Assembly: GCA_903813345.2 (NCBI GenBank)
Contig: CAIIXF020000012.1
Location: 24,998,184 to 25,062,183 of the forward strand
Direction of reading: 5' to 3'
DNA from: Owenia fusiformis
Taxonomy: Eukaryota > Annelida > Polychaeta > Sabellida > Oweniidae
DNA length: 64,000 bases
This document shows positions 13,388 to 25,184 of this stretch, piece after piece. Within the stretch, counting starts at the first letter, position 1. Each line of letters opens with the position of its first letter. The position numbers and the translations under genes are program-made. A model generated the notes under the pieces. That model was not told the origin of the DNA and did no database searches. It saw only the letters and a list, made by a program, of their open reading frames with translations.

Positions 13388-15265
13388 TCAAAGGAATGAA
13401 CCATCTTGTCCTCTATACTTCAGTGTGAAGATACACATCTGACGGGTTCCTTCGTGGTTAGCTCCTAAAATCAACTCTCCCTTTGAATTGGGCTCTGCAA
13501 AGTCAACCTTACAGTCTGTTGTGTCTGCTTCGATCAAGTCCTTGATGTAAATACCATCTGGCGTTAGAAGTTCCACTGTATTTTTGTCATTGTTTATAAC
13601 AATGATGTTATCTTTATCATCAACACAAGGACGCATGTGATATATTGATATATCAGTAGGTTTGTGCCAAAATAACATAACTGCTGAACTTCCATGTAGC
13701 TCAATTCCTGCGATACCCCCATTGTAAGACATGATGATTCTATTCTTGCTGTTAACTACCATGTTTGATGACCCTCCTCGAAATGTGTCCAAATTTCCAT
13801 CGACTGTTGCTTGACTCAACAACTTTCCGTTATAATCTACCCGGAATATAGTGAAATCTTTTGTCAATATGACAAACTCTAGCAGATGATTCATTGCAAA
13901 ATCGTGAAGATTGTTGATGGGACTTTGCAAAAACACCTTTCTTTTGAGTTTCCCGTTTTTCAAATTGTAGATACAGATTGAAATTAAGCGTGTTCCTCCA
14001 TTACAAGTAGCAAAGCAGTCACCTTTTACTTTATTCCAAGCACCAGTGATTTTTGGGAAGTTAATGGTACATTTTGGTTTTAACTCGTCATCATATATAT
14101 CCGCCTTACCATCATCAATTTTAACAATATCATCATTTGGGAGAATACAAATGTCCAGAAATTCCTCCACAACCTGATGTTTCTGAACATATTCTTCTTT
14201 GACATGTGTGGCTAGAGGATCATTATCAACAGACACTTCGAAATCAACCTCAGGGGGGATGGACCATAGGTTACACTTACTGTTCATCTCCGGAATCATG
14301 TTGACAATATCAGCTGGGTGGCCGTGATCTTGCAGAGCTTCTAACTGTTTAACAGTACCATCAATTGCATTTTTGTTGAATTGGAATTCAGCCAAATGAA
14401 CAACAATGCTCTTTGTTGCTGAACTGGCAGCTGCAATAGTGTCTATCTCCATTTTGTTAAACCGGGCATTTACTTTATCAATTTCAATCTTTCGATCAGT
14501 TGCAATCCTAGATTTAGTAACTTGTTTCTTTCTTTCAATCATTTGCTTGCGGATATGACCTGCCTGTATTCCCACTTCATACTTTGCTGACCTTTGCCTT
14601 CCAAGGTCAATTACTGCGCTCAAGTTCTTTAAGTTTGCTTTCGCAGTTTGTTCAATGTCCTCCAAAGGGTGACCTTGGTGTTTGAACGCAAAACAATCTT
14701 GACAGATAAGACGCTGATCTTTTTGACAGAAGTACTTCAATGGTTCTTTGGTGTGTACTTCACAGTATAAAGTTCGCTGGGATAACATGTCTATTGCTGT
14801 TTTAGCATCTCGGGAACTGTCGCCACTTAACACTAGCACCTGATGCGACTTTGTGAAACGCGACAATTTATGTGCACGTCCACATGATTTGCAAAGCTTT
14901 TCATTGCATTCCAGACATTTTAATATGGCAGGAACATGCTCATCAACTTGCAGACAGATATCACAATTCAAAGCATCTCTCGATGCTGCAGAACGATCCT
15001 TAACCGCATCCAAAACAGAATTAGCGAAAAAGTTCACCTTTAATCCTGCAGCCCCTTGATCAGGTATTGGGCAAAGGTCCCTGCAGTTTGGGCAAGGAAA
15101 ATCGTTCTTATGCTGATGTTTGTCCATTGTACTCTGTATACATTTCCTGCAGTAACTGTGCATACATGGCAAAGATCTAGGATCATCCAGCACCTCTAAA
15201 CATATTGAGCATGTCACTGAGTCTATTAAAGGATCAATAGCACTGGTTGCTGTTGCTGTTGTCAT
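13388..15265 (-). CDS. TRIM-family RING/B-box protein, single exon
   Basis: An uninterrupted 625-residue frame, ATG at 15265. The RING is C19-x2-C22-x11-C34-x-H36-x2-C39-x2-C42-x15-C58-x2-C61. B-box 1 spans about 101-141 (C101, C104, C117, C120, C125, C128, H132, H141). B-box 2 spans about 168-199 (C168, H171, C180, D183, C188, C191, H196, H199). A Lys/Glu-rich coiled-coil region follows at about 205-330. The C-terminal region at about 370-620 has repeated beta-strand blocks and looks like a propeller related to the NHL group, but I cannot assign clear NHL repeats. Proteins of this kind are ubiquitin E3 ligases; substrate and role are unknown. Lack of introns among intron-rich neighbours suggests expansion by retrocopying, which is common in invertebrate TRIM families. 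Confidence 0.9.
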   Translation of the reverse strand: MTTATATSAIDPLIDSVTCSICLEVLDDPRSLPCMHSYCRKCIQSTMDKHQHKNDFPCPNCRDLCPIPDQGAAGLKVNFFANSVLDAVKDRSAASRDALNCDICLQVDEHVPAILKCLECNEKLCKSCGRAHKLSRFTKSHQVLVLSGDSSRDAKTAIDMLSQRTLYCEVHTKEPLKYFCQKDQRLICQDCFAFKHQGHPLEDIEQTAKANLKNLSAVIDLGRQRSAKYEVGIQAGHIRKQMIERKKQVTKSRIATDRKIEIDKVNARFNKMEIDTIAAASSATKSIVVHLAEFQFNKNAIDGTVKQLEALQDHGHPADIVNMIPEMNSKCNLWSIPPEVDFEVSVDNDPLATHVKEEYVQKHQVVEEFLDICILPNDDIVKIDDGKADIYDDELKPKCTINFPKITGAWNKVKGDCFATCNGGTRLISICIYNLKNGKLKRKVFLQSPINNLHDFAMNHLLEFVILTKDFTIFRVDYNGKLLSQATVDGNLDTFRGGSSNMVVNSKNRIIMSYNGGIAGIELHGSSAVMLFWHKPTDISIYHMRPCVDDKDNIIVINNDKNTVELLTPDGIYIKDLIEADTTDCKVDFAEPNSKGELILGANHEGTRQMCIFTLKYRGQDGSFL

Positions 15266-16005
15266 TCTTTCAATTTGTGCAGTTATGTATGTATATGTAT
15301 GGCGAAATATTGCAATTTATAGTTGACCTACAATGAACAGAGTCAATTATTTGATCCTTTTCTGCGAATTCTAGGCTAGACTACAGTCTTTTGCTGATCA
15401 TTTGAATCGGCCTAGACCATAAACTTGTCTATAAATTGAGTCTATCAATCTGTCTCTGGTACTTTTTATTCCTCTATCTGTATGTTTTGATATATCTGAA
15501 TACAAATACTGGGTTTGGATGATCAGGAGGTAGATATGGCTAGGCTAGATCTACGTATTCGAGAAAACAAGGCACATGACGTAAATGAGACTCAGATCAC
15601 ACCATCAAATAGCAACACTTATGAACCAGGAAACTGTTCTCCTATTATGTTTACATTATATGAAGAAAAAAAACATTGACTGTGTAAAATTATATGGCAG
15701 TAAGTTTTGAAAGAAACTATGACTCAAGTCCGTGAAATAAACTTTAAATATCTTCTCGTATATAAAATATATCGAGAAATCTTGTCACTCCAGGTAGTCA
15801 AGAGGTTAAAGGTTACAAGCATATAGTTACATGCAGGAAGACTTTTTGGTATGCGCGTCAGTATGCCATTCGGTATAACGCCTTTTGGTACAATGCGCGT
15901 CGGTATAATGGCTTTCGATATAATGCGCGTCGGTATAATGCATTTCCATGTGTGGACCCCTAAGTCTAAAGGTACCCCCATAAATGTGTGGCTGATTTTT
16001 CAATT
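15266..16005. other. 5' flank of the TRIM-like gene
   Basis: No further coding exon is evident. A tandem motif CGGTATAATG/GCGCGTCGGTATAA is repeated about four times near 15850-15945. No clear TATA box was identified upstream of the ATG on the minus strand. Confidence 0.4.
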
Positions 16006-16009
16006 AAGG

Positions 16010-17515
16010 TCTCGGGGTAGTTATCAGAAATTTACACCAAACAGGAAATGAAAAAACATGTGAATTTTAGAATTTTTTGAAGTAAGATAACGGAGTTCTG
16101 CTTTGTTTCCCGGATTGTACTACTCGCATATATCATTAACGCGGCCAGGATCACAATGGTCATGGTTAAAATAACATGCTGAAAGAGCTTTTTCAGCCCT
16201 CTGAAAATGTGACTGAAAAAAGTTATAAGCTAGCATTTCGGAAAGGTCACTGTACAGAATATTTTGAATTTTTCAGAAAATGTGCCCAACATATTGCTTT
16301 AAATGATAGGAGCTTTGAAAATTTGAATCCATTTCTAGAAATAGAGAAAAAAATTTTAAAATGATCTGAAAAGTTACATTTTTTCCTTTTAATGACCACA
16401 ATTTTTGTTTCAGACAATTTTTCTCTAAGAACTACATATTTTCATGCTCCTTTGATGTTCCTTGGTAAGGTAAGATTTTGGAGTCCCTAAAACCAAAAAG
16501 TGGGCCCAAATTTTAAAAATATTAAAAATCATTTAGAGCAATATATTGGGCACATTTTCTGACAAATTCAAAAGATTCTGTTCAGTGACCTTTCATACCT
16601 CCTACTTTTAGCTATTTTTCAGTCACATTTTCAGACGGCTGAAAAGGTTATTTTATCATGTTTACTGTTTAGGGTCATTCTGACCATGAACATTGTGATC
16701 CTGGACCTGTAAATGGTATGTGGAACTAGTTGAATTGACTAGAGCTGTCAAAACAGAACTCTGTTATCTTTGTTCAAAAAATGTCTAAAAATGCAGGAAA
16801 TGACTAAAACATGAAGTGACAATACCATGTTTGATTTCAAACATTTTTTGAACCAAGATAACAGAGTTCTGTATTGACCTCCAGTCAGTTTAATTAGTTC
16901 CACATGTCATTTACATAACCAGGATCACAATGTGTATGGTCAGAATGACCCCAAACATGATGAAATACCTTTTTCAGCCCTCTGAAAATGTGACTGAAAA
17001 ATAGCTAAAAGTAGGCGCTTAGGAAAGGTCACTAAACAGAATCTTTTGCATTTTTCAGAAAATGGGCCAAATATATTTCTCTAAATGATACAATCTTTGA
17101 AAATTTGATGTCATTCATAGAAAAATAAAGAAATGAAAAAAAATGAATTGAAAAGCGATCTATTTTCCTTTTTATGACCGCCATTTTTGTTTCAGACAAT
17201 TTTCTAAAATTTCAAAGATTGTATTTATTGGGCACATTTTCTGAAAAATTCAAAAGATTCTGTTCAGTGACCTTTCCTAATGCCTACTTTTAGCTATTTT
17301 TCGCACATATTTTCAGAGGGCTGAAAAAGTTATTACATCATGTTTGGGGTCATTCTGACCATGTACATTGTGATCCTGGTCATCAGGTCATGTAAATGAT
17401 ATGTGCAACTAGTTAAATTGACTGGAGGTCAAAGCAGAACTCTGTTATCTTGGTTCAAAAAATGTTTGAAATCAAGCATGGTATTGTCACTTCCTGTTTT
17501 GTCATTTCCTGTTAA
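16010..17515. mobile_element. Nested palindromic repeat cluster, family 2
   Basis: The motif TTTTCAGCCCTCTGAAAATG followed by TGACTGAAAAATAGC occurs in direct and inverted orientation near 16190, 16625, 16970 and 17300. The motifs GGTCAGAATGACC and ATAACAGAGTTCTG mark the arm ends. The left end carries CGGGGTAGTTATCAGAAATTT, a sequence also found at 26219-26243 (inverted) and, slightly changed, at 50876-50896. This is probably two or more foldback copies inserted next to or into each other. Confidence 0.65.
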
Positions 17516-17520
17516 GTACC

Positions 17521-17955
17521 ACTGCACCTTAAGGTTCAGCTGGAAAGTAACATTTTGGTAAAAAATTGCTATACCGGCACATGTTATTTTCTGGTACAAA
17601 ATTAAGTATGAAGGCATGTGTGTATTTCCTTGCTTTTTTCAGGAAAGTATCATTACACTGTCTACTTTTAGTAAACCTGGAAACAGGTCAATGATAGATC
17701 CTGTGTTGTCTGGAAACTTTGAAAGAAAATTTGGAAAAAAGTGTGAAATATCAGAATTTCCTGGAGTTCGCATTGAACCCCTACCAGATATTCTAAAAGA
17801 AGACAATGTAATGATACTTTCCTGGAAAATCAAGGAAATTGACACATGCCTTCATACTTTATTTTGTACCAGAAAACAACATGTGCACATTGTGCAGGTA
17901 TAGCAATTTTTTCCCAAAATGTTATTCTTCAGCTATACCTTAGTATCATGGCACC
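17521..17955. mobile_element. Foldback element
   Basis: The left arm (GGTAAAAAATTGCTATACC, TTCTGGTACAAAATTAAGTA) and the right arm (TACTTTATTTTGTACCAGAA, GGTATAGCAATTTTTTCCC) are inverted copies. The centre lies near 17735 and also pairs (GGAAAGTATCATTACA against TGTAATGATACTTTCC). The frames open on both strands here are only a result of this palindrome. Confidence 0.75.
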
Positions 17956-18001
17956 TTATGTCAGACTGTTAACTCAAAGCTGAAATTTATCTAAATAACC
18001 A

Positions 18002-18443
18002 CTAGTCTAGCTTATTTCCAAACAAATAAAGATTTAGAGTCCTTCACTGCTTCATTTCGTCAGAAGAACGGCAAAAATAAGAAATTGGGAGACCATTGTG
18101 CAATAATATATGGAAAATTATATTCATAATGTACATGAATGGCATTTGTATATCTTGGATTGCTTTTAGTTTGGCTTATAAAGTGTGTGGCCTCTTATAT
18201 TTGGATGTTTCTCTGCCATGTTATTTTCAATAAGATTAACATGGCTGAAATTCTTCAAATTACAAGACGGCACAGGCTTAGATCTATTGCACAAAAAACT
18301 AAAAAATCTGAAATATACAAATGTCATTCATGTACATTATGAATATACTTTTCCATATATTATTGCACAATGGTCTCCCAATTTCTTATTTTTGCCGTTC
18401 TACTGACGAAATGAAGCAGTGAAATGGGCTAATAGACTAGTTT
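18002..18443. mobile_element. Foldback element
   Basis: The arm GCTTCATTTCGTCAGAAGAA at 18048 is matched by TTCTACTGACGAAATGAAGC near 18398; AATTGGGAGACCATTGTGCA is matched by TGCACAATGGTCTCCCAATT. Total about 440 bp. The outer ends are CTAGTCTAG and CTAATAGACTAG. Confidence 0.75.
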
Positions 18444-18707
18444 CCAGTTTTTTAATTTCCAGTTTTCAAAGATACAGTATGTACTCTGGTCATGTCCAGC
18501 TCCTGATCATCCAGTATTTGTTTTATGTACCATCTCAATCAATCATTTGAGTGGGAGACAGTGTGCTACAGCCTTATACTTACTACTATTGGTAATAGAT
18601 AGTAAGAACTTTTGAATCTTTTTGAAATATTTATTGAAACTCGGATGACTTCCGTCTATCTATACACTGAACGAAAAACGTTGTCCCGGGAACCTCTTTT
18701 TCATTTA

Positions 18708-19982
18708 CAGTAGAACCTGTATATCTGAACACCTGACTAATCCGAACACCTTTCAATTTGAACACTTTTTCCGGTCCCTTTTTTTCCTCCCATTGACTCC
18801 CATGTTAAAAAACCTTGAAATCTGAACACCTCCTAATCTGAACAGTGAACAACCAGATTTGAAAAAGTGACCTGTCTAATCTGAACATTTTTATCATGGC
18901 AGAAGTCAAATGTCTGGACATTTCAATAATAGCCACATATTGAGTCAATGTTGTAGTTGTTATTTATCTTTACTAATGTCAAAGAACCAACATTGTCATA
19001 CCTTATTTAGTCTCAGTGACATCCCTAGTTTGTGGAAAACAAGGAAGATGTTTTGGAAAGGTGTGAATACAGGGGTTAATTGGTTTATCCTATGAGAAAA
19101 GAACTGAATATTTTATGTTTGGAATAAGAGAAAGGTGTGAATCAAGAAGATAATTGATTTATCATGATTGGAAAATACCTGGATGTTTTTGATTTGGATT
19201 GAGAGTAAGGTGAGAATCTGGGAGACAATTGGTTCATCCTTATTGTAAATTAACTGGATGTTTTTGATTTGGATTATGAACAGGTCTTAACTGTTTTATA
19301 TCCCGTGGGGCTGTTATGATAGCTAAGATTCAGTCAGTAAATGTTTTATAATCACAAAGACAACACAGACACATCTGCAGACAAGATTATATCACGAGAA
19401 AGAGAAAAAATAAACTTTGTAATATCCTATTACTAAATTGCCTCCTAAAAAGGCATACATCTGACATCCTGAATGCCCTTGATATTTTGAAGGATTATAC
19501 ATCATCTCGAATGAACAGTCATGAAAATTTCTTTTTACTTGAAGAGGATATGTATCTACTTAAATATTGCTAATGCTAAAAGTCCTAAGAAACAAACAAC
19601 AATGAAGGACTTTTTCAAGCAAACGTAAAGCAGTGCTATATAACCATATGGGATAAGTCATTTGATAAGCATAAGATTTCGTATGAGACTATCATATACA
19701 GTGTATTACAAAGTTTTTGCCAAAATATGAGTTAATTTTACTAAAATAATGAAATTGTTCAAGATGTAAATAAAACATAGCATATAGGCTATAGGCCTAT
19801 TGTTGAATAATCTCATCAACAACATGTATTGTTTTCTGACTTAGTATTAAGTGTTCAATATAGTGGACTGAACAATGAAAATACCCCCACCTGATCAACA
19901 AAATCCTCGAAATTTGAACACCTGCCAATTTGAACGCTTTTGGCTGGTCCCATGGGTGTTCGGATTAGACAGGTTTTAAGTA
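18708..19982. mobile_element. Decayed pogo/Tigger-like element
   Basis: The left end CAGTAGAACCTGTATATCTG resembles the Tigger-type terminus known from pogo elements, and CTAATCCGAACACC is repeated inside. The right end GGTGTTCGGATTAGACAGGT is its inverted counterpart. About 1.27 kb separate the ends; the only open frames are short, so any transposase is lost. Confidence 0.6.
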
Positions 19983-21897
19983 GCGTTTCTGTTTAGTTAT
20001 CACGGTGGCGAATCAAAACGATGGCACAGCCGCAGATCTAGGAACCAACAAGGGGAGGGTCATATTTGAAGTCTGAAAAAAGAACTTTGAATTCCGCGCT
20101 TAAACACGGAAAAAAGTTGAGCCCCTAAAACCAAACAGTGGGCCCAAATTTTAAAAATTTTATTTGATTTAAGCCTGAGTCTATTATCAGAATATAATGT
20201 GTTAGTAACATCAAGGACGTCTGATCTCAGGTAGACGCCTTTGGTAACATACACGAATGCTTTTATATTTCCAATATAGAATGATAAGCCTACATGATCC
20301 TTTATTGAAATTCAAACATGACTCTGGTCAATGATGAAGTTGAACAGCCCAACATTTACATCTAAAAGACTGTCGTCTTTGAAGAAATTAATTTTGCATG
20401 TTTTTGGACAAGTTTTAATAGGGGCGCTAGGTTACAATTGCTATTCGTTTGAAATTGAGAAGGCTTTGTTTGTCAGAATATTATAGGAAAAGAAATGATT
20501 CATTTGATGCAGAAAAAGTATGAAAAGTTGGTTTAAAAATCATTGCAATTGCATTGACTAAAATGAACAGTACACGGATGATATACTGTCACCGCTTTTT
20601 AAAGAATAGTACTGCTATCAAAAATTAAACGCAAGTACAGCAAAATCATTTTCATGTATATATCAATAAATTGACACACCGAAATGCCTTAAGCTGATTG
20701 GCTGAGACACACAAGGCATGTTTGAATTTACATTATTGAACTTAGATTATTTTGCGATGTGTAGTTGCTAACATATTTAAGACATTATTTTCAAAAAGCT
20801 TTACAATGGGCATATTCCCTTACATTTTTGGACTCTTCTTTTCAGGATGTAGAGCTCAGTGTTAAATTTTAAGGCATGCATTTTCAAAAAGCTTTACATG
20901 AGTCATTTTTCTTTCATTATTGGACTTAGATTATTTTACGATCTGGAGTTGTGAAATTGAAGGCATCCATTTCCAAAATCCTCGGGTTTTTAAGGTTATC
21001 TGTGAAAAAATAAAAAATAAACTTCTTTTTTCAATTCTTATGAATTTGGAGATTTTTACCTCATAAATATGAATGATAATGTGTCTAATTTTTTCAGAAA
21101 ATAAAATTAACCGACAAGCTTGGTTTAAACAACTGAAACTTTCTCACGTACAAACCATTTAAAATTCCAACTTTCTAAAGTCTACACTTTTAAAATGCAA
21201 ACTTAGTACACACGTAAAGCACAAGGTTCTTGAAAAACAAAATTTTGACATTCTAAAGACAAAAAACATAAACAAATGACAAGATTCGACCAAATGGGAG
21301 ATGATGACTTCTGTTGTAGACCACATCGACAGAATGGGAAGTGTTGCCCGTTCCCCTGACTGTCATAATTAAAAGAAACAACGTTTGAGTGCAAACCTGG
21401 CCACCGCTTTCTTTCAAGGTCAGTGCTCTAACCTAAATTATAAAATTAACATCTGGATTTTCACACACAACCTATTTTGGTGACCACCCTGGATGTATCT
21501 TATTCTTGATAAACAATAACTTGATTGAAGGCCATGTTACTAAAGGGACACCAACCAATCATATAGTTCATATTTGTAAATATTGTAATCAAATTTATTT
21601 TCTGCTATTTAAATTGTAAAACATATTCGTATACATGTATGTAGCATTTATTTGTCACTTGCTGGAGCTGTCACACTTAGGTCGTGTTGGCTCATCGTTC
21701 GCCACCACGAGCCTCGCTTTGGGCAGACGGTGAGCCACGGCATATTCTGCGTGCAGAGTCTAGTTATTAATGAAGACGAAGCTCTCTTTTAGGAGCAAAG
21801 TGAAGAACCATGTTCAGTACTACGTGATAATTCCGCGATTTCCACTTATTTCATCCTTTGATATTCCCTTGTACTGTTTATTCTTTATATGGCATAT
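19983..21897. other. Non-coding interval
   Basis: No gene seen. Small items: a GTGGGCCCAAATTTTAAAA motif near 20140 shared with 16500 and 39220; a short direct repeat CATTTTCAAAAAGCTTTACA near 20785 and 20877; and the repeat at 20990-21060 shared with 10790-10880. Confidence 0.5.
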
Positions 21898-22389
21898 ACT
21901 GTAGATTGGGTTAATTTGGCGCCCGCTTTAATTTGGCGAATTTGGCGAAATTGAAAAATTCGCCAATATAAATCTCCGCCAAAATTTAGAATAAATCCCC
22001 GGGAATCATCTAGGGTATTTCGTCCAGTGTATTTAGGTCACTTCCGGTTTATTTTTTCCAAAAATATGAAAAAATGTCTCTCATAAATTGGCTCAGAACT
22101 GGTCAGTCACTCATTTATACTCAGGGAAAAGTAGCAGGATCGATTGAGGTGTAAAATGTAAAGGATGATCTCATAAAAATGTACAAACGTGGTGAATATC
22201 GCCAGTGGTCCTCAAAAGAAAAAACGAACATAGCCAAACATGCCCATTTACATGGTAATTCGCAAACATCGCGTAAGTTTAACATTCCATTAACATTGTT
22301 TTGCATGCCGCCAAATTAAATAGCCGCCAATATGCCAAAAATGGCAAAATCGCCAAATTAAGTAGCGCCAAATTAACCCAATCTACAGT
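21898..22389. mobile_element. MITE with 24-bp terminal inverted repeats
   Basis: ACTGTAGATTGGGTTAATTT at the left end pairs with AAATTAACCCAATCTACAGT at the right end, both flanked by TA. The interior is built of inverted TTTGGCGAA/CGCCAAAT motifs. About 492 bp and non-coding; a Tc1/mariner-type origin is inferred from the TA flanks. Confidence 0.8.
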
Positions 22390-23681
22390 ATCATATCAAA
22401 TTGTTCGTCTTTGAATCAGGTCTTTTCTTAGTTTACTGTTATGATCATTTTATTGTTTCTGGCTATGTCAAAGGATATTTGCCATGTTGAAGTTTGGGTA
22501 AGACCTCATAATTAAGGCGTCACGCGTAACAAATGACGACAGGGAAACCTACATGTAAAAAAGGACTATCTTTAAACATAGTCAACCGATAATTTTCATT
22601 TTTTGCTATAGTATTCATAAGATTACAGGTATTCTTTTTATATCATTAATATTATCGGGGGAATATACGCAATGCTGGATTGCAATGAACAACGCGAAAA
22701 ATTTGTCACGCTCGAAAGGTCAAACCGTGATGCTGGTAGGGTTTTCAGCCATTAAATGAAATTTATAATTAATTAATTCAAAATGAGTTACACAAGTTAT
22801 AATACGAAACGTTTTTCATGACTCGATGTCACAACTGGTATTTTTCATTATTTACAATTACGTTCGTGGATTTGCGTCATTACAATTTTAAGTTTATCAA
22901 AATCAGAGACATATACAACACCAAATTTCAAATTAATTGATACAATAAAACATTTTTCCCTTTCGAACACGTCGTGATTTGTATCTGTTGTCAAAAATCA
23001 ACCAGACTTATGTTTTGCAGATGTACAGTATATTAACCATTAATGATGGAATAAATTATAAAAAGTAAGATATCTTCATTGCAAAATACAGAAAAATCAC
23101 TCATGTTTATCTCAATAAGGATTTAGTATAGATTTTGATACACTTTACTCGAATGCAAAGGGTAGACAGGTAGACACGGCATGGATTCAATGATAGACAA
23201 AACATATAGTCACAGCTACTTTACTCATGACAATCTGGTGCAAACGAAATGTCGAGGTCTGAGATTGCTCCTAAATCATTTGTTCCTTCTCGTGACATTG
23301 CCCGGCATGATATTGTCAACACCACACTGCAGGTCTAGATTTACAGTTCCAATTAATTGTACATGTCTCACTTTAGAATGTCGATTGTGGCTTTTCCAAT
23401 ATTGTATTTTGTTAACCTGCACTATTGTATCCAAGAGTTTAGTCCTCAAAATGATGATGTTCAGAAATATGATTGAATGCAGTGGATGCAGCCAAAATGG
23501 AAGCACAGGACGATGCAAAACATAGTTTTGAAAACTAAGGAAACAAAACCCCAACGTCTCGGGTAAACGTTGATCGAAACTATGTCTAACATCCCCTCCC
23601 GTCCCTACCCTTCAGGGAACCATTATCTAATCCAAAATTCACAAGACCAGAGTATACTAGTGTCATGTCAGATAGTACCAG
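22390..23681. other. Non-coding interval
   Basis: I see no exon or repeat with support. The overlapping opposite-strand frames near 23180-23550 have no recognisable motif and are judged spurious. Confidence 0.45.
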
Positions 23682-24105
23682 GGGCGTCAGAAGGATTTGG
23701 TAAGGGGAGGGGCGGCTTTTGGATATGGATGGGTCGTGCGTAGTCTATATCCAGAAATTTCAGACTAGAGGATATAGTCTAGGGTCGTGCGTGAAGCGCG
23801 TCGTACGTTTCCGCAATCTAGGGGGTTCGGGGGCATGCCCCCAGAAAAATTTCAAATTTAGACCCTCTCTGGTGCATTCTGAACATATCTCAGCATTTTG
23901 CACTTATTCTTCAAAGTATTTACATACTGTATAGGTTCCTGAGAAACTATATAGAATTCTATATAATATGAGAAATGAGATCTTACACTTTGACTTTAAT
24001 TAGCTCTGAGAGCGTTTAATCCTAGGCTCGGTTTCAAATCTAAAAAATCTTGGAAGGGGGGGGGGGCGGTCGCCTCCAACGCCCTCCCCCTTCCGACGCC
24101 AATGA
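23682..24105. mobile_element. hAT-like MITE
   Basis: The left end CAGGGGCGTCAGAAGG pairs imperfectly with CCTTCCGACGCCAATG at the right. AGTAC flanks both ends, compatible with a target-site duplication. The interior holds G- and C-runs (GGGGGTTCGGGGGCATGCCC). CAGGGGCG-type termini are typical of hAT elements. Confidence 0.55.
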
Positions 24106-24424
24106 GTACTAAATATAAGTTAGACTGCGTAACGTAAAGGTATGAGAATATTTACTAAGTGCACGAACCACACAATGTACTTCATACATGTATAGTTAAG
24201 TGATTTATCACAGATTGGTAGGTCATTAATTGAAAGGTCATTACTTGTTTTCTTGATAATGAAAGAGATAAAGTGACACCAGGTCACAGCTGACATGATT
24301 CTCTAATGATAATTTTAACACATACCCTCTGTTTGTCTTTTTAATCATATTTCCAGATGTGATGTCGAAGAGGGTAGAATATCAACTAGTTGCAATGTCG
24401 TCTCCAGATAAATTAAGAAGAAGA

Positions 24425-24855
24425 GTCAACCCTTTCAGTGTCAAATGTTATGTAACCAGAATAAATCAACATTTTCAATGTCACATTATATGAAACCAGA
24501 ATAAATTCAATAGTTTCAATGTCACATTATATGAAACCAGAATAAATTCAACAGTTTCAATGTCACATTATATGAAACCAATTTTAATGTCATATTATAT
24601 CTAACCAGATTCAACAGTTTCAATGTCACCCTATATGTAACCAGAATTAATCCAACAGTTTCTGTGTCAAATCAGATCTAACCAGAATAAATTCAACAGT
24701 TTCAGCGTCAAATCAGATCTAATCAGAATAAATTCAACAGTTTCGTTGTCAAAATCATATCTCACCAGAATGAATTCATCTGCTTCAATGTTCAGTGTCA
24801 AATCATATCTAACCAGAATAAATTTAACAGTTTCACTGTCAAATCAAATCTAACG
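24425..24855 (+). repeat. Minisatellite of about 40 bp units
   Basis: Around ten degenerate units of AACCAGAATAAATTCAACAG followed by TTTCAATGTCACATTATATG. The array lies just downstream (minus-strand sense) of the first lectin gene. Divergence between units is higher at the right end. Confidence 0.85.
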
Positions 24856-25094
24856 AAAAAACAATGAACAAACTAGAAGGTTGCATCAAAGAACAAGTTG
24901 CCAACAAACAATACTAGTTCAATTAAAACGCAGACATGAACTTTTGGTATCGTGCAACTCTAACCTACGGAGCCAATAAACTGATTTTGCACGTACATTA
25001 TGCTATATCACCATACAGTGTACCATAAACCATCTTCAGAATAAAATTATGTAATTAGTGTCCACTAGAAACACGTATTTTATTTTTAGAATCA

Positions 25095-25100
25095 TTTATT
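25095..25100 (-). promoter_or_regulatory. Candidate polyadenylation signal of lectin A
   Basis: AATAAA on the minus strand, 85 bp after the stop codon. The sequence between is partly conserved with the 3' UTR of lectin B. Confidence 0.45.
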
Positions 25101-25184
25101 AGAAGCATCTAACTGTAAGCACGATAAGTTATTATCTAGTCATCCAGCTAAACCTCATGTCACATGGTTTCTCCTTTGTTGGCC

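Noticed and set aside
17429-18406. Several frames of 60-95 codons
   Set aside because: They fall within foldback arms, overlap on both strands and contain no recognisable domain.
23181-23554. Two overlapping frames of 114 and 92 codons
   Set aside because: Opposite-strand overlap, no conserved motif, no splice partners; typical chance open frames.
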